Source: DATFXM01 sp035315885
GTDB taxonomy: Bacteria; Acidobacteriota; Blastocatellia; UBA7656
Assembly (NCBI GenBank): GCA_035315885.1
Contig: DATFXM010000159.1
Location: 1 to 52,912, forward strand
DNA: 52,912 bases
Direction: 5' to 3'
Shown: positions 1-8,868 of the stretch, piece by piece
How the letters are laid out: the number at the start of each line of letters is the position of its first letter
Numbering within the stretch: position 1 is the first letter of the stretch
Made by a program: the position numbers and the translations under genes
Notes under the pieces: generated by a model
Databases searched by the model: none
What the model was told of the DNA's origin: nothing
The model's input: the letters and a program-made list of their open reading frames with translations, nothing else

Positions 1-990
1 CGGGCTGCCAGTCAGCAGAGCGTGGGTGAACGTCGGGCCGCCGTTATTCTGAAGCATTCCAAGCTTCGGGTTGCCCGACACCGCCGGGCTGCAGCTCCCA
101 TCCTGAATCAAATTGTTGAGGTTAGTCGCAAGAGTGCCGGAATTGACGCAGTCCCCGCCTGCCACACTCCCGGCGATGACTGTGTTGGTCAGATTGAGAG
201 TATCCTTATTGTCAACCCCGCCGCCCGTGGTCGCCGAATTAAGAGCTATTGTGCTGTTGACCACGGTGGCCGTTGCCGTCGACCCACCCGAGCCATTCGC
301 TATTCCTCCTCCCGAAGGCGCGGAGTTGCCACTGATCGTGCTGTTGATTACGGTCAGCGTGCCAAGGTTTCCTATGCCGCCGCCGAAAGTCCCACTGCCA
401 CCCGCCGTCGCATCATTGTCATTGATTGTGCAGCCCACAATCGTAGTGTTCGCGCCCAGCAGATTCTGAACTCCCCCGCCAAACTGGCTCTGAGAGCCCT
501 GCGCGTTGCCGTTGGTGATCGTCAATTGGGTCAGCGTTGCCGTGACCCCTTCGTTGATCGTGAACACCGGTCCCGCAGCGTTGCCGTCCACCATCGAACT
601 GGCACTGCCGTCGCCCTGAATCGTGACGCTCACAGTCACCGACACGTTCTCAACATAAGTTCCGGGTCCCACGACGATCAAATCGCCTGACCCCGACTTC
701 TCTATTGCGTGTTGAATTGTCGCACAGGGCTGGTCCGGAGTTGTGCAGTCGTTTGTGCCTCCCTGATCGTCGCCGCCGATCGAGACAAAGCGGTTGGTCT
801 GCGCCCGGGCTCGCCAACTGTTACCCCCGACTGTAGTCATGGCGACTACTCCCAGCCCGATGAGGCTCCATACAAGCAGCCGACCGAATCGTGCCGAGGT
901 GCGCGGACCTGACTGCTTGAGTTGTATTGCGGGGAGTTGCTGATGGTTGAGTTTATTTGGTGATGTTGGATTGGTTGTTTGCCAGTTCAT
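1..990 (-). CDS. Secreted right-handed beta-helix / choice-of-anchor Q protein, 3' end cut by window edge
   Basis: The frame is open from ATG at 990 to the left edge, giving 330 residues without a stop. An SD-like GAGGTG lies about 4 bases before the start. Residues 38-54 are hydrophobic and followed by an ARAQ cleavage-like site, so the protein is probably exported. A CATIQHAI segment and a GPGTYVENV segment then lead into Gly/Asn/Thr-rich imperfect repeats (for example GGGIGNLG, STISGNSA, STIALNSA), as in parallel beta-helix surface proteins. The last visible part (LQNNGGPT, THALLTGSP) matches the end of choice-of-anchor Q domains, so only a short tail is probably missing. No catalytic residue can be assigned. 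The likely role is a cell-surface or secreted adhesin or polysaccharide-associated protein, which is inference. Confidence 0.85.
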   Translation of the reverse strand, partial: MNWQTTNPTSPNKLNHQQLPAIQLKQSGPRTSARFGRLLVWSLIGLGVVAMTTVGGNSWRARAQTNRFVSIGGDDQGGTNDCTTPDQPCATIQHAIEKSGSGDLIVVGPGTYVENVSVTVSVTIQGDGSASSMVDGNAAGPVFTINEGVTATLTQLTITNGNAQGSQSQFGGGVQNLLGANTTIVGCTINDNDATAGGSGTFGGGIGNLGTLTVINSTISGNSAPSGGGIANGSGGSTATATVVNSTIALNSATTGGGVDNKDTLNLTNTVIAGSVAGGDCVNSGTLATNLNNLIQDGSCSPAVSGNPKLGMLQNNGGPTFTHALLTGSP

Positions 991-1139
991 AAACACCTCA
1001 CCCAGACCCAGGATTTTTCAGACTCGCCGCGAGGGCAGTACTTATGATTCGGTAGCGGCGGACACATAGCCTACCACGAGATTGGCCGCGTCACTATTTA
1101 ATATTTGTTTTTATTTGCCAGTCCGGATCTGGTCCCCTC

Positions 1140-1174
1140 CTGAGTCCTGAGTTCAGAGTCCTGAGGTTTGAGTG
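1140..1174. repeat. Degenerate heptamer array (CTGAGTC/TTCAGAG type)
   Basis: Imperfect copies of a 7-base unit related to CTGAGTC lie between the beta-helix gene and the decayed region. This is the first of many such arrays in the window; the fullest is at 44929-45009. Confidence 0.6.
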
Positions 1175-1610
1175 ACAACCCGGAAGCGATTGTGTATGCG
1201 CGATCAGGCAAGTCTGGTTTCACGCCAGGAGCGCCAAGATTCGCAAGGACTGCGCAGGTTCTCCAGTAAATCAATCGTGATTCTTCGCTTAAGCGCCAGA
1301 GCTGCGCTTAAGGGGGACGATCGGATGGTGCTCCAGGAAACTCTTCACTTGTTCGCGTGTATAAAGCTCCTGGTGTTGAAGCCAGAATCCGGCCATGTGT
1401 TTGTCAAGCAAGCCGTTCAATCAAAGTTTCGAATGCGGTTGTTAGCGTCGCCTCTTCCACCTTCTTGCGCCAATTTAAACCGTAAGAAGGGACGGCGCAC
1501 GTCACTCGCACGCTCATCTTAGGCGACGAGCCACGCGACATCGTCTTTGCCGGAGTCCCGGCGCGAGCGTTTGTCAGATCCAGCGCGCCGGAACGGCGTT
1601 CACGTCCAAG

Positions 1611-1838
1611 ATGCTGGGGGGAACAGTTAAGGAATGCGATCTGGTGGCGCACGTTGTGCAGGGCGGACGAGTGAAAGGATTTCTGTTTGACCCTGTCGCT
1701 CACAACTTCATTCCGGATGGCAAGACTGCGAGATTGTCAGACGCGGCTTTGAGGGCGCTCGCGACGGTGCAGGGACAAGAGGTCACTTACACTTGCGTTC
1801 CGCCCGGATCAGGTCCGCGAGTTGCGCTCAATCGATAA
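1611..1838 (+). CDS. Small hypothetical protein or gene remnant
   Basis: A 75-residue frame begins at ATG 1611 and ends at 1838, 45 bases before a strong plus-strand terminator. I recognise no family. The sequence has a plausible globular look (VAHVVQGGRVKGFLFDP, then Ala/Leu-rich helix, then TYTCVPPGSG), but no ribosome-binding site is evident. The frame continues open upstream without a good start. It may be a real small gene, or the 3' end of a decayed larger one. Support is mainly the terminator. Confidence 0.3.
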   Translation: MLGGTVKECDLVAHVVQGGRVKGFLFDPVAHNFIPDGKTARLSDAALRALATVQGQEVTYTCVPPGSGPRVALNR

Positions 1839-1883
1839 GCGTTGTACGGCGAGATGCTCGGCCAATAGACGCTCGGCCATTCG

Positions 1884-1918
1884 AGACCACGCGGCGACAC
1901 GGCGCGTGGTCTTTTTTT
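1884..1918 (+). terminator. Rho-independent terminator
   Basis: The arms AGACCACGCG (1884-1893) and CGCGTGGTCT (1903-1912) form a 10-bp stem with a 9-base loop. A run of seven T residues follows. It would end plus-strand transcription downstream of the small ORF at 1611-1838. Confidence 0.75.
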
Positions 1919-1920
1919 CC

Positions 1921-2085
1921 GATAACTTTGCGGCCTTTGCGAATGTTGGCGGCCTTTGCCTGAAACCAGAACCTGGATCTTCAGCAAACGGGGAGAAAGA
2001 GTGTTTGTCCCCTTTGTTTCGATCAATTCAAACTCATGGTTTCACGCAAAGGCCGCAAAGATTCGCAAAGACCGCAAAGGTCGGG
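1921..2085. repeat. Inverted pair of CGCAAAG-type repeats
   Basis: About 1925-1965 carries TTTGCGGCCTTTGCGAA-like units, and about 2040-2085 carries the reverse form (ACGCAAAGGCCGCAAAGATT and further copies). The two arms can pair across about 75 bases. Related units occur at 1210-1262 and 11087-11143, so this is a dispersed repeat family. Confidence 0.6.
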
Positions 2086-2111
2086 CTGTAACATCTGATA
2101 TGGTTTTGATC

Positions 2112-2555
2112 TTATCGAGCGCGCGATGCGCTTCTCTTTGCTGGACGCTCGCCGCGCTCCTGCTCTCGAAGGGTTTTTGCGGAGTGCTTGATAGCTGCGC
2201 GCAGGAACTTCCTGAGGTGCGGTTTCTTCAGATCGTCAGCCGACTTCACCTTCAGATGCCTGAACTGTTTTCCAGTCCCGACAAGCTCTCCCTTTGGGTC
2301 GTCAAGCTGTGCCCCGTAGTTGAATCCAAGATTCACATGGTTGGCGTACACCACGATGTGACAAAAGCTCTGAGAGCACCGAGCGCTGAGCGAATACATC
2401 AACGCCAGTGCATAGCCGCTATACAAAGTCTCGCTGGCAGTCGGTGCTTCTCGCAGAACCATCTCGCGAAGCCGCAGAGCAAGCTCTCCCACTCTCATAT
2501 CGATAGCGGCCAATTGCTGAAGCAGCTCCTCGCTCGGGACATCAGGCTCAGGCAT
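2112..2555 (-). CDS. DUF1801 family protein
   Basis: The central stretch has the DUF1801 signature: ETLYSGYALALMYSLS, then FCHIVVYANHVNLGFNYGA, then LVGTGKQFRHLKV. DUF1801 proteins are small cytoplasmic alpha/beta proteins, some described as iron-chaperone-like; no enzymatic role is established. From ATG 2555 the product has 147 residues, close to the family norm. The frame stays open to a TTG at 2636, but the extra N-terminal residues are Arg/Lys-rich and unlike the family, so I prefer 2555. A TATACT-like element lies at about 2660 on the same strand. The C-terminal 20 residues are basic (ERGERPAKR). The gene is divergent from the EEP gene at 2803. Confidence 0.8.
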   Translation of the reverse strand: MPEPDVPSEELLQQLAAIDMRVGELALRLREMVLREAPTASETLYSGYALALMYSLSARCSQSFCHIVVYANHVNLGFNYGAQLDDPKGELVGTGKQFRHLKVKSADDLKKPHLRKFLRAAIKHSAKTLREQERGERPAKRSASRAR

Positions 2556-2742
2556 GGCTTCTTTGGCTCCGTCCTCTTTCCGGGCTTCGCGAAACCCTTT
2601 CACTTCCGATCGAGTCCGGAATCGATCGCGAGTCAAACGACTATAGAAGTGCCGGATAGTATAGTGCGCCGCTCGGTCTTTTCAAACTTGGCTCGCCGAG
2701 CGTTGGCGGGCCGGTTCGACATCGCGAATTTACTCTCAGGAA

Positions 2743-2797
2743 ATTAACAATCAATAAACGATAAGTTAATTGTGAGTCTAAATCGGGCTGTTAGGTT
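2743..2797 (+). promoter_or_regulatory. Weak candidate Pho box plus -10
   Basis: The heptamers ATTAACA (2743), ATAAACG (2754) and GTTAATT (2765) are spaced exactly 11 bp. After 20 bp comes TAGGTT (2792-2797). The geometry equals the three stronger Pho-type promoters in this window. The heptamers match the nTTCACA core only loosely and the region is AT-rich, so chance is a real alternative. Confidence 0.3.
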
Positions 2798-2802
2798 GAT
2801 AT

Positions 2803-3702
2803 GTGCAGGGATTATCTACAACGCTGCATGCGACCGATTTGACTCTTAGCTGCGTAAGCATCAATACACACCGAGGACAGGGTCCAAAGCTGTCCTATCT
2901 GCTGTCGCAAGTGTCGACTGAAGAGGCTGAGCGGATCGAATTGCTCAACGACACCCGCGCCTACACCTACCTGATCGCCGATTGGATCAATCAGCATCGG
3001 CAGAGCTTCGACATCGTCGGCTTGCAGGAGGTGTTCAATGGTGCGTTGGGCTTCGGCGACCGCATAACCGGGAAGTTCCGGCAACGCGATCACTATCGCG
3101 TGATAAGCGGCTTTCGAGCGGCGATCCCGCACGGCGTTGGCTTCGCCGCATACAAGTATGAGAATCTACTTCTTAGTCAGCTCCAGATGCTCAACGGTCA
3201 TCGAGTCAATTATCCACTTCCCGGAAAGATTTTCTTTCTCGCTGCGTGCGGGTTCACCATCGCGCCGTTTATCCTCGAGAATCAGATAGTCTACATCGGC
3301 AACACTCACCTGCATCCGTACAGTCCAAAGGATCGCGCAAATCAGGCCCGCAGCATAGCAGACGAAGTACGCAAGCTCGGCGATGTTCCGATCCTTTTTC
3401 TTGGTGACTTCAACACTGTGCCGCCAGGCTGCCGCGAAAACGGATTTCCGGCCGGCGAGCGGGACGTAAAAAGCTACAAGAACGACGAGACGTTCAAGAT
3501 CCTGCTCGATGCCGGTTTGAATATGCTGCCGCACGATGACAGCGAGCGGTTCTACACTTACCCGACGGGGCTGCCAAATCGCACCCTTGACTACATCCTG
3601 TTCAGCGAGCATTGGGAAGTGCTCGCATACGAGGTGGTGCGAGAGTTCAAGTTGTCCGATCATTATCCGGTACGTGGAGAGTTCCGGCTGAAGCAGAAGT
3701 AA
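2803..3702 (+). CDS. Endonuclease/exonuclease/phosphatase (EEP) family protein
   Basis: The product is a metal-dependent phosphoesterase of the DNase I / sphingomyelinase / inositol-phosphatase fold. Visible motifs in order: SINTHRG (19-25), LQEVF with the metal-binding Glu76, NTHLHP (167-172), the catalytic GDFN (201-204), LDYIL (262-266) and the terminal SDHYPV (285-290). The length of 299 is normal. No signal peptide is visible, so it appears cytoplasmic. The substrate cannot be read from the sequence. GTG 2803 is the first usable start; TTG 2839 would start just before the domain. It ends 4 bases before the phosphatase gene at 3707, so the two are probably co-transcribed. A weak Pho-like site precedes it. 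Confidence 0.85.
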   Translation: MQGLSTTLHATDLTLSCVSINTHRGQGPKLSYLLSQVSTEEAERIELLNDTRAYTYLIADWINQHRQSFDIVGLQEVFNGALGFGDRITGKFRQRDHYRVISGFRAAIPHGVGFAAYKYENLLLSQLQMLNGHRVNYPLPGKIFFLAACGFTIAPFILENQIVYIGNTHLHPYSPKDRANQARSIADEVRKLGDVPILFLGDFNTVPPGCRENGFPAGERDVKSYKNDETFKILLDAGLNMLPHDDSERFYTYPTGLPNRTLDYILFSEHWEVLAYEVVREFKLSDHYPVRGEFRLKQK

Positions 3703-3706
3703 AACC

Positions 3707-4543
3707 ATGACTGATCTGAATTCAATAATCGCAATCGTCCACGACATGAACCGCGAGTCCGGCAAGATAGTGCGAAAGTACTACGGGACTGGTTTGTTCG
3801 TAGAAACAAAGGCTGACTCGAGTCCGGTAACCCGCGCGGATCGCGAAGTCGAACTTTATCTGCGCGAGCAGATCGAGCGGCATTTTCCCGATCACTCGAT
3901 CATCGGCGAAGAGTTTGGCGAAACTCGAAAAAGCAGTGCCTATCGGTGGGTGATTGACCCGATCGACGGGACGCAATCATTTCTGTTGCGAACTCCGCTG
4001 TTCGGTACGCTGCTGGCCCTCGAATGCGACGGCGTGCCGGTGCTCGGCTCCGTCTATTTCCCGATACAGGATCAGCTCCTGTTGGGCTCGGACGAGACGG
4101 GAACCTTTTACGAGGGCAAGCGCTGCTTTGTCTCAGGCACTGCGGAACCGCGATGCGCAAAACTTGTGATCACTGACCCGACACATCTTCTGCGCGGGCC
4201 TTTTGCCGGCGCGCTAGGTAATCTCTGCAGGATAGTAAGCGTCGTGCGAGGGTTCGGAGACTGCTACGGCTATTTCCTCGTCGCGTGCGGAGCCGCGGAT
4301 ATCATGATCGACCCGTTCGGCGTAAAGAGGCATGACCTTGCAGCGATTCAGCCGATCCTCGAAGGAGCGGGCGGCAGGCTGACTTCCCTGAACGGCTTCT
4401 CGGATCTGGACGCTGGAAATGCGATAGCAACCAATTCCAAATTGCACGCTCAGATATTGCGTATACTAAATCCGGAGCTTGCCGACAATCTGGATCTGAT
4501 CCCAGACCGCGACCTTCAAAACAGATCTAGGCGCGCGCGATGA
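3707..4543 (+). CDS. Inositol monophosphatase family phosphatase, possibly histidinol-phosphatase (HisN type)
   Basis: This is a Mg/Li-sensitive sugar-phosphate phosphatase fold. Motif 1 GEEFG is at 67-71. Motif 2 WVIDPIDGTQSF (81-92) holds the metal-binding Asp residues. Motif 3 is FGVKRHDLAAI with Asp210, followed by EGAGG at 220-223. The VTRADREVE start (41-49) resembles HisN-type histidinol phosphatases more than suhB, but the substrate stays open. The length of 278 is typical. It starts 4 bases after the EEP gene. Its last 17 bases overlap the convergent glycosyltransferase gene (ends at 4527). Confidence 0.85.
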   Translation: MTDLNSIIAIVHDMNRESGKIVRKYYGTGLFVETKADSSPVTRADREVELYLREQIERHFPDHSIIGEEFGETRKSSAYRWVIDPIDGTQSFLLRTPLFGTLLALECDGVPVLGSVYFPIQDQLLLGSDETGTFYEGKRCFVSGTAEPRCAKLVITDPTHLLRGPFAGALGNLCRIVSVVRGFGDCYGYFLVACGAADIMIDPFGVKRHDLAAIQPILEGAGGRLTSLNGFSDLDAGNAIATNSKLHAQILRILNPELADNLDLIPDRDLQNRSRRAR

Positions 4544-5765
4544 CGCGCTCCGTCGAACGCGCTCTGGCAGGTATAATCTGTGTTCCCGCACCAAGCCGGA
4601 TGCGGTGATCCCGCCAGTCTACCTCATTCGAGAAGTAAGCTACGAAGTGCGCGGCAAACTGAAGTAGCTCCTGAACCGGCGTCAACATCAGCTCGCGCCA
4701 TCCGAGGTCCGCGTCCGCAAGAACCGACATAACGGCCATCTGAAGGATTCGCGTCGCACAAGTCGCCGCCACAAGCATAGCCGTAAGTCCGAGCTCGTGT
4801 GGTGCTGCAAAAAGCGCGATGAGCATCGCCGCGATAGCAAGCGGAACCGGCATGCTCAGAAACTCTGCAGTGTACGCCAGCCGTGAAAACGAGTATCGAA
4901 TCTTATTCCAGCGGATCTGACGCGATAACGCCTGCGACACCGTCCGCCTGACCACTACGTTGCGAACGAGCGGCGGCGCAACCACCACTCGATACCCCGC
5001 TGCTCGGATAGCCAGCGCCATCGCCTGATCCTCAGCTAGTACGCCCGTGAATTTCTCGAACCCGCCGATCGCTTCAAGAACATCTCGTCTGATTGCCATC
5101 GACTTGCCTACAACACACGTCGCACCAAACGCTCGCGCAAACAGGCTTCCTCCGAATACGAATCCGAGCAGGTGAAGGCATTCGAGAACCGCTCCGGTAT
5201 TCGAGGCGCCGTCGCCTACGAACAAGTTCGCGACGCAGCCGACTGAAGGATCGCGGAACATCTCAACCGTTCGAGAAATATCTTGTGGCGCGACTCGAAC
5301 ATTTGAATCGGAGATCAGGAGAATATCGTTGCGCGCAACGCGAGCCGCGGCAATCAGCCGCTCTACTTTCGGATTCGCGTCCACACCAACTCCAGCTCCG
5401 ATAACAACCGAGAATGGCGCGTCGGGGAACCGTCTGCGAACTCGATTCGCAATCTCGAGCGCCGGATCCATCAGATCGGTCAGCGAGAGTATCAGCTCGT
5501 AGTCGACGTCTTGAATCTCGGCGAAGGATGCGATGTTCTCCTCGAGCTCGTCGTCGGCACCACACAGCGGTTTGAGGATAGACACTCGAAAGGAAGCTGG
5601 ACCCCAGGGCGCGGTAGTGGCGTTATGGTTATGGATTGCTCTGAGACGATCTCGCTCCCGATCTGAGTTCCGTTTTCTTAGGAGAGACCAGGCGATCGGG
5701 ATTGGAATCATCCGAGCAATCAGCGCTACACATGAGAGAAGGAAGAGGATTGATATGGCCAGCAT
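4527..5765 (-). CDS. GT21-like ceramide glucosyltransferase family membrane glycosyltransferase (HpnI-like)
   Basis: The product transfers a sugar from a nucleotide donor to a membrane lipid; the acceptor is unknown. There is an N-terminal membrane helix (1-28). The GT-A domain starts VSILKPLCGADDELEEN (61-77). ISDSNV (151-156) holds the DxD-like Asp, LAEDQA (244-249) the catalytic acid, and RQIRW (282-286) the (Q/R)xxRW motif of processive GT2/GT21 enzymes. At least two membrane helices follow (about 303-350). Hopanoid-linked HpnI and ceramide glucosyltransferase share this layout, but no hopanoid gene lies in the window. ATG 5765 is the natural start because it begins the signal-anchor helix. 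Confidence 0.85.
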   Translation of the reverse strand: MLAISILFLLSCVALIARMIPIPIAWSLLRKRNSDRERDRLRAIHNHNATTAPWGPASFRVSILKPLCGADDELEENIASFAEIQDVDYELILSLTDLMDPALEIANRVRRRFPDAPFSVVIGAGVGVDANPKVERLIAAARVARNDILLISDSNVRVAPQDISRTVEMFRDPSVGCVANLFVGDGASNTGAVLECLHLLGFVFGGSLFARAFGATCVVGKSMAIRRDVLEAIGGFEKFTGVLAEDQAMALAIRAAGYRVVVAPPLVRNVVVRRTVSQALSRQIRWNKIRYSFSRLAYTAEFLSMPVPLAIAAMLIALFAAPHELGLTAMLVAATCATRILQMAVMSVLADADLGWRELMLTPVQELLQFAAHFVAYFSNEVDWRDHRIRLGAGTQIIPARARSTERVIARA

Positions 5766-5917
5766 TCACAGTCCTCGGCTCTTTGAGGCAAATTCCGGGC
5801 TGTTCGCGGGGGGTTCAGAGAGAAATTGTGTCAGACGAGATTGAACTAAAAGTGTCGGTGTGCTTAAGAAGAGGTTAACGTTGGAAGGCGGTAGTCAACC
5901 AAAAGGACCATGCGGAA

Positions 5918-6871
5918 TCATGTTTGCCGGCCATCTCTTGCCATCAGAGCCGCGCCGATCATACCTGCGCTCTGACCAAGTTGCGCCGCTACAATTCGGC
6001 AACACTCGTAAGCGACCCCGACCGCCGAGCGGCGCACCTGCTCTTGCAGCGGCTGAAGGATGAAGTTGCCGGCGGCCATCAACCCACCTCCGATGACCAC
6101 TACCTCGACATTGAGCAGGTTGATCACACTGGCAACTGCCGACCCCAGAATCTGTCCGGTCTCGTCGAGCACGGACACCGCAAGGTCGTCATTCTCCATC
6201 GCCGCCTGAAATACTCGCTGCGCGGTGAGCGTCCCTTCCATATCGCTTGCAAGCTGGGAGACAGAAAATCCGGGATCGCTGAAGAGTTTCTCGCGAACTC
6301 TGCGCACGATGTTCGGACCCGACGCTAACGTCTCCAGGCATCCGGTGCTACCGCAAGCGCATTCCAGTCCGTCGGGTTCGACGCGGATGTGCCCGAACTC
6401 TCCCGCAAATCCGCATGCTCCCCGTTGAAGTTGCGAGCCCAGAATAATCCCGGCGCCTATTCCCGTCCCCATCGTTATAAACAATACGTTAGATGCTCCT
6501 CTGGCAGCGCCGCACTGCCATTCGGCGTATGCGGCGACGTTGGCATCGTTGTCCAGGACAATTGGGAGGCCTGTTGAGCGCTCAAGTTCGGCGCGCAAGT
6601 CGAACGGCGAAACGTCCAATAGATTCGTATTCGCGGCCACGCGCTGCTGTGAGTAGTTGACCATACCCGCCCATCCAACTCCGGCAGCGTTAGCGCCTGA
6701 ACCCTGAGATAACTGATTTATTACCGAAGCAAGCTGATCTATAAAGACACGGCGATCTGTGATCTCAGAGACTATGCGGTGTTCCGACAGAACTCTGCCT
6801 TCGCTCGTAACCAGAGCGCCACGAATCATGCGTCCTACATCGAGACCTACGAAAGTTTCTTCATCGCTCAT
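5918..6871 (-). CDS. ROK family sugar kinase (glucokinase-like)
   Basis: This is a cytoplasmic ATP-dependent sugar kinase. It has the N-terminal phosphate-binding GLDVGRMI (9-16), DNDANVAAYAEW (107-118) with the catalytic Asp109, MGTGIGAG (134-141), the sugar-binding GEFGH (157-161), and the ROK zinc motif CACGSTGCLE (171-180), complete. There is no N-terminal helix-turn-helix, so it is an enzyme and not a NagC-type repressor. I start at ATG 6871 because it overlaps the stop of the upstream kinase as ATGA, the usual sign of translational coupling. A GTG at 6913 would add 14 residues lying inside the kinase gene. Glucose is the likeliest substrate, by family only. Confidence 0.9.
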   Translation of the reverse strand: MSDEETFVGLDVGRMIRGALVTSEGRVLSEHRIVSEITDRRVFIDQLASVINQLSQGSGANAAGVGWAGMVNYSQQRVAANTNLLDVSPFDLRAELERSTGLPIVLDNDANVAAYAEWQCGAARGASNVLFITMGTGIGAGIILGSQLQRGACGFAGEFGHIRVEPDGLECACGSTGCLETLASGPNIVRRVREKLFSDPGFSVSQLASDMEGTLTAQRVFQAAMENDDLAVSVLDETGQILGSAVASVINLLNVEVVVIGGGLMAAGNFILQPLQEQVRRSAVGVAYECCRIVAAQLGQSAGMIGAALMARDGRQT

Positions 6872-8868
6872 CGGCTTCGGTGTCCCCTTGCTCGCAAACG
6901 GCTGAGCGCCCACCTCGCTTTTGCGCGCACACCTTCGTCATCGTCCCTTAGGCTCTGCTGCAGGGCTTCCCTCGCGCCGGGATCGCAAATCTGTCCGAGC
7001 GCCTCTGCCGCCGCGAATCGCAGATTACCATTTCGCCCCTTGAGCAGAGCGATCAGATCAGGCACCGCCTTGGACTCGCTCAGACGGCCAAGCGCAAGAG
7101 CCGATTCGCATGCCACAAACTTGTCGTCGCTCCGCAACAACTCGATCAGCACCGGAGAAATCGAGCGGTCTCCAATCAACCCGAGAGCTTTTGCGGCGAA
7201 TCGCGCAGTGAGATTGTCGCTTTCATCCATCGAGTCATTCAGCACTTGAATCACCGGCCCTGTAGCCGCGGGTCCCATATGTACGATCGCTTGAACCGCT
7301 TCGGCCTTCACCTTCAGACTCGAATCCCGGAGCGCCTCGACAAGAGCGGTCAGGGCGCGAGGGTCGTGAGAGAACTTCAACGTATTTACCGCGTCCAGTC
7401 TGATCGCTTCGCTGTCATCTCTTAACAGCTCTGTCGGGTCGACGGCTATCTGCCTCCCACCCAATCCCGACATCACCTGTTTAGATATTCGATCTTGAAT
7501 CGCCAGTACATTGTTGGCATCTCCGTCAATCTTCTCGCTGTAGATTATCTGGCCGCTTGCCGCGTCCACCAATTGAGCTGTTGCACGCAAGCGATCACCA
7601 GCCTTCAAGAAATTGCCCATCAATACCAAATCAACTCCGAGCTCTCGTCTTATCACTGCCGGATCGGTTTCCTGCATGCGATAGCGGGCTACGGCGCCGG
7701 AAGGCAAGACGTTCAACGAGTGCATGCGCGCAAGCTCGGTGATGAGGCTGTCGGCCAGAGTGGCGGCGTAAAAATCAGAGCCGGGATCCCTCGCCAGGTT
7801 TCTGAACGGGAGGATGGCGAGAATTCGTTTTTGCGTGCTGCTCAAAGAGACTTCGGCCGGCAAGGTTTCGGATTTCAAGCTGCCCGTCGCAACCGGCCGA
7901 TGCTCTACGGGCGTCGCCTCGCGAGAGAACAACCGGTTTATGAACTGGCCCAGCGAGGCGCGACCTGACTGCTTTCTCGGGATCACGAATGGAGTGGTAA
8001 TGCCGTCCGGGACACCTCCCGCCCCAAATCTGATGGCTACGCTTAGTCGCTGAAGATCTTCCAGCATCCGTTGAATCGTTTGATAGCGATCGCTGGGGTG
8101 GCGGGTCATCGCGTTGTCGATGATTCTCGACAAATCCTCCGGGAGTTTGTCGTTCACCTGGTTGGCAGGTTTGTACGACTCGTTGAGCAGCGCATGCATG
8201 ACGTCTACACTGGTGTTTCCCTGAAACGGAAGCCTGCCGGTAGCCATCTCATAGAGCACGACTCCGAACGAGTACACATCGGAGCGGTGATCGGTGCGTT
8301 CACCGGCCGCCTGCTCCGGTGACATGTATGCGGGTGTGCCCAGTGGAGTGCCCTGTCTGGTGAGCTCATCGGCGAACGGATCAGCGCCGGGACCTTTTTC
8401 GCTTAGCAGCTTTGCCAGACCGAAGTCGAGGACTTTGGCCTGTCCGCGAGGTGTGATGATGATGTTCGAGGCTTTTATATCGCGATGAATGATACCTTTG
8501 GCGTGGGCGGCGGCGAGCGCGTCCCCGACCTGAAGAGCTATAGAAAAAAGGCTCTCGAGGTTAAGCGGCTTGCCGGCCACGATTCGTTTTAGAGTCTTGC
8601 CGGGAACGAACTGCATTGCGATGAAGTACTGGTTATCCACTTCGGCGATTTCGTAGATCGTGCAGATATTCGGGTGATCCAGAGCCGAAGCGAGTCTGGC
8701 TTCCCGCAGGAAGCGCCGTCGTGACTCGGATTCTGCGAGGAGGTCGGGCGATAGCAGCTTTAGGACTACCGTGCGGTCGAGCGATGTGTCATAGGCTTTA
8801 TGGACGCGGCCCATTCCGCCTTTTCCGAGCTGTTCCTGGAGTTTGTAGTGTGAGACGACCTTGCTCAT
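6868..8868 (-). CDS. Ser/Thr protein kinase with TolB/FlgO-like domain and HEAT repeats
   Basis: The 666-residue product has three parts. The kinase domain holds glycine loop GKGGMG (15-20), ATP-binding Lys37, HRDIKASN (128-135), DFG (148-150) and YMSPEQ (181-186). Residues about 347-470 (ILAILPFRNL, FYAATLADSLITELA, GNFLKAGDRLRATAQLVDA) resemble the FlgO/TolB-N-like module common after such kinases. The C-terminus (about 486-660) is a run of HEAT/PBS-lyase-type repeats. No membrane helix is seen, so the kinase appears soluble. ATG 8868 is chosen: the frame runs on to 8970, but that extra part is mostly translated heptamer repeat. The gene is coupled by ATGA to the ROK kinase, which suggests regulation of or by sugar metabolism (inference). 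Confidence 0.9.
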   Translation of the reverse strand: MSKVVSHYKLQEQLGKGGMGRVHKAYDTSLDRTVVLKLLSPDLLAESESRRRFLREARLASALDHPNICTIYEIAEVDNQYFIAMQFVPGKTLKRIVAGKPLNLESLFSIALQVGDALAAAHAKGIIHRDIKASNIIITPRGQAKVLDFGLAKLLSEKGPGADPFADELTRQGTPLGTPAYMSPEQAAGERTDHRSDVYSFGVVLYEMATGRLPFQGNTSVDVMHALLNESYKPANQVNDKLPEDLSRIIDNAMTRHPSDRYQTIQRMLEDLQRLSVAIRFGAGGVPDGITTPFVIPRKQSGRASLGQFINRLFSREATPVEHRPVATGSLKSETLPAEVSLSSTQKRILAILPFRNLARDPGSDFYAATLADSLITELARMHSLNVLPSGAVARYRMQETDPAVIRRELGVDLVLMGNFLKAGDRLRATAQLVDAASGQIIYSEKIDGDANNVLAIQDRISKQVMSGLGGRQIAVDPTELLRDDSEAIRLDAVNTLKFSHDPRALTALVEALRDSSLKVKAEAVQAIVHMGPAATGPVIQVLNDSMDESDNLTARFAAKALGLIGDRSISPVLIELLRSDDKFVACESALALGRLSESKAVPDLIALLKGRNGNLRFAAAEALGQICDPGAREALQQSLRDDDEGVRAKARWALSRLRARGHRSR

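Larger units (their letters stand above)
991..2111. other. 1.1 kb region with no convincing full gene; decayed sequence and repeats
   Basis: No ORF here looks like a normal conserved gene. Visible content: a (CTGAGTC)n array near 1140-1174, a palindrome with arms CTTAAGCGC/GCGCTTAAG at about 1288-1311, CGCAAAG-type repeats, one small plus-strand ORF (1611-1838) and a terminator. On the minus strand 1396-1289 a 35-codon frame (starts MAGFWLQHQEL) lies next to the end of another minus frame in a different register (ending ETLIERLA at about 1404). That arrangement could be the remains of one frameshifted gene. Confidence 0.5.

Noticed and set aside
1956..2747. Plus-strand ORF of 263 codons
   Set aside because: It begins in repeat DNA and runs opposite the DUF1801 gene, which has a clear family signature.
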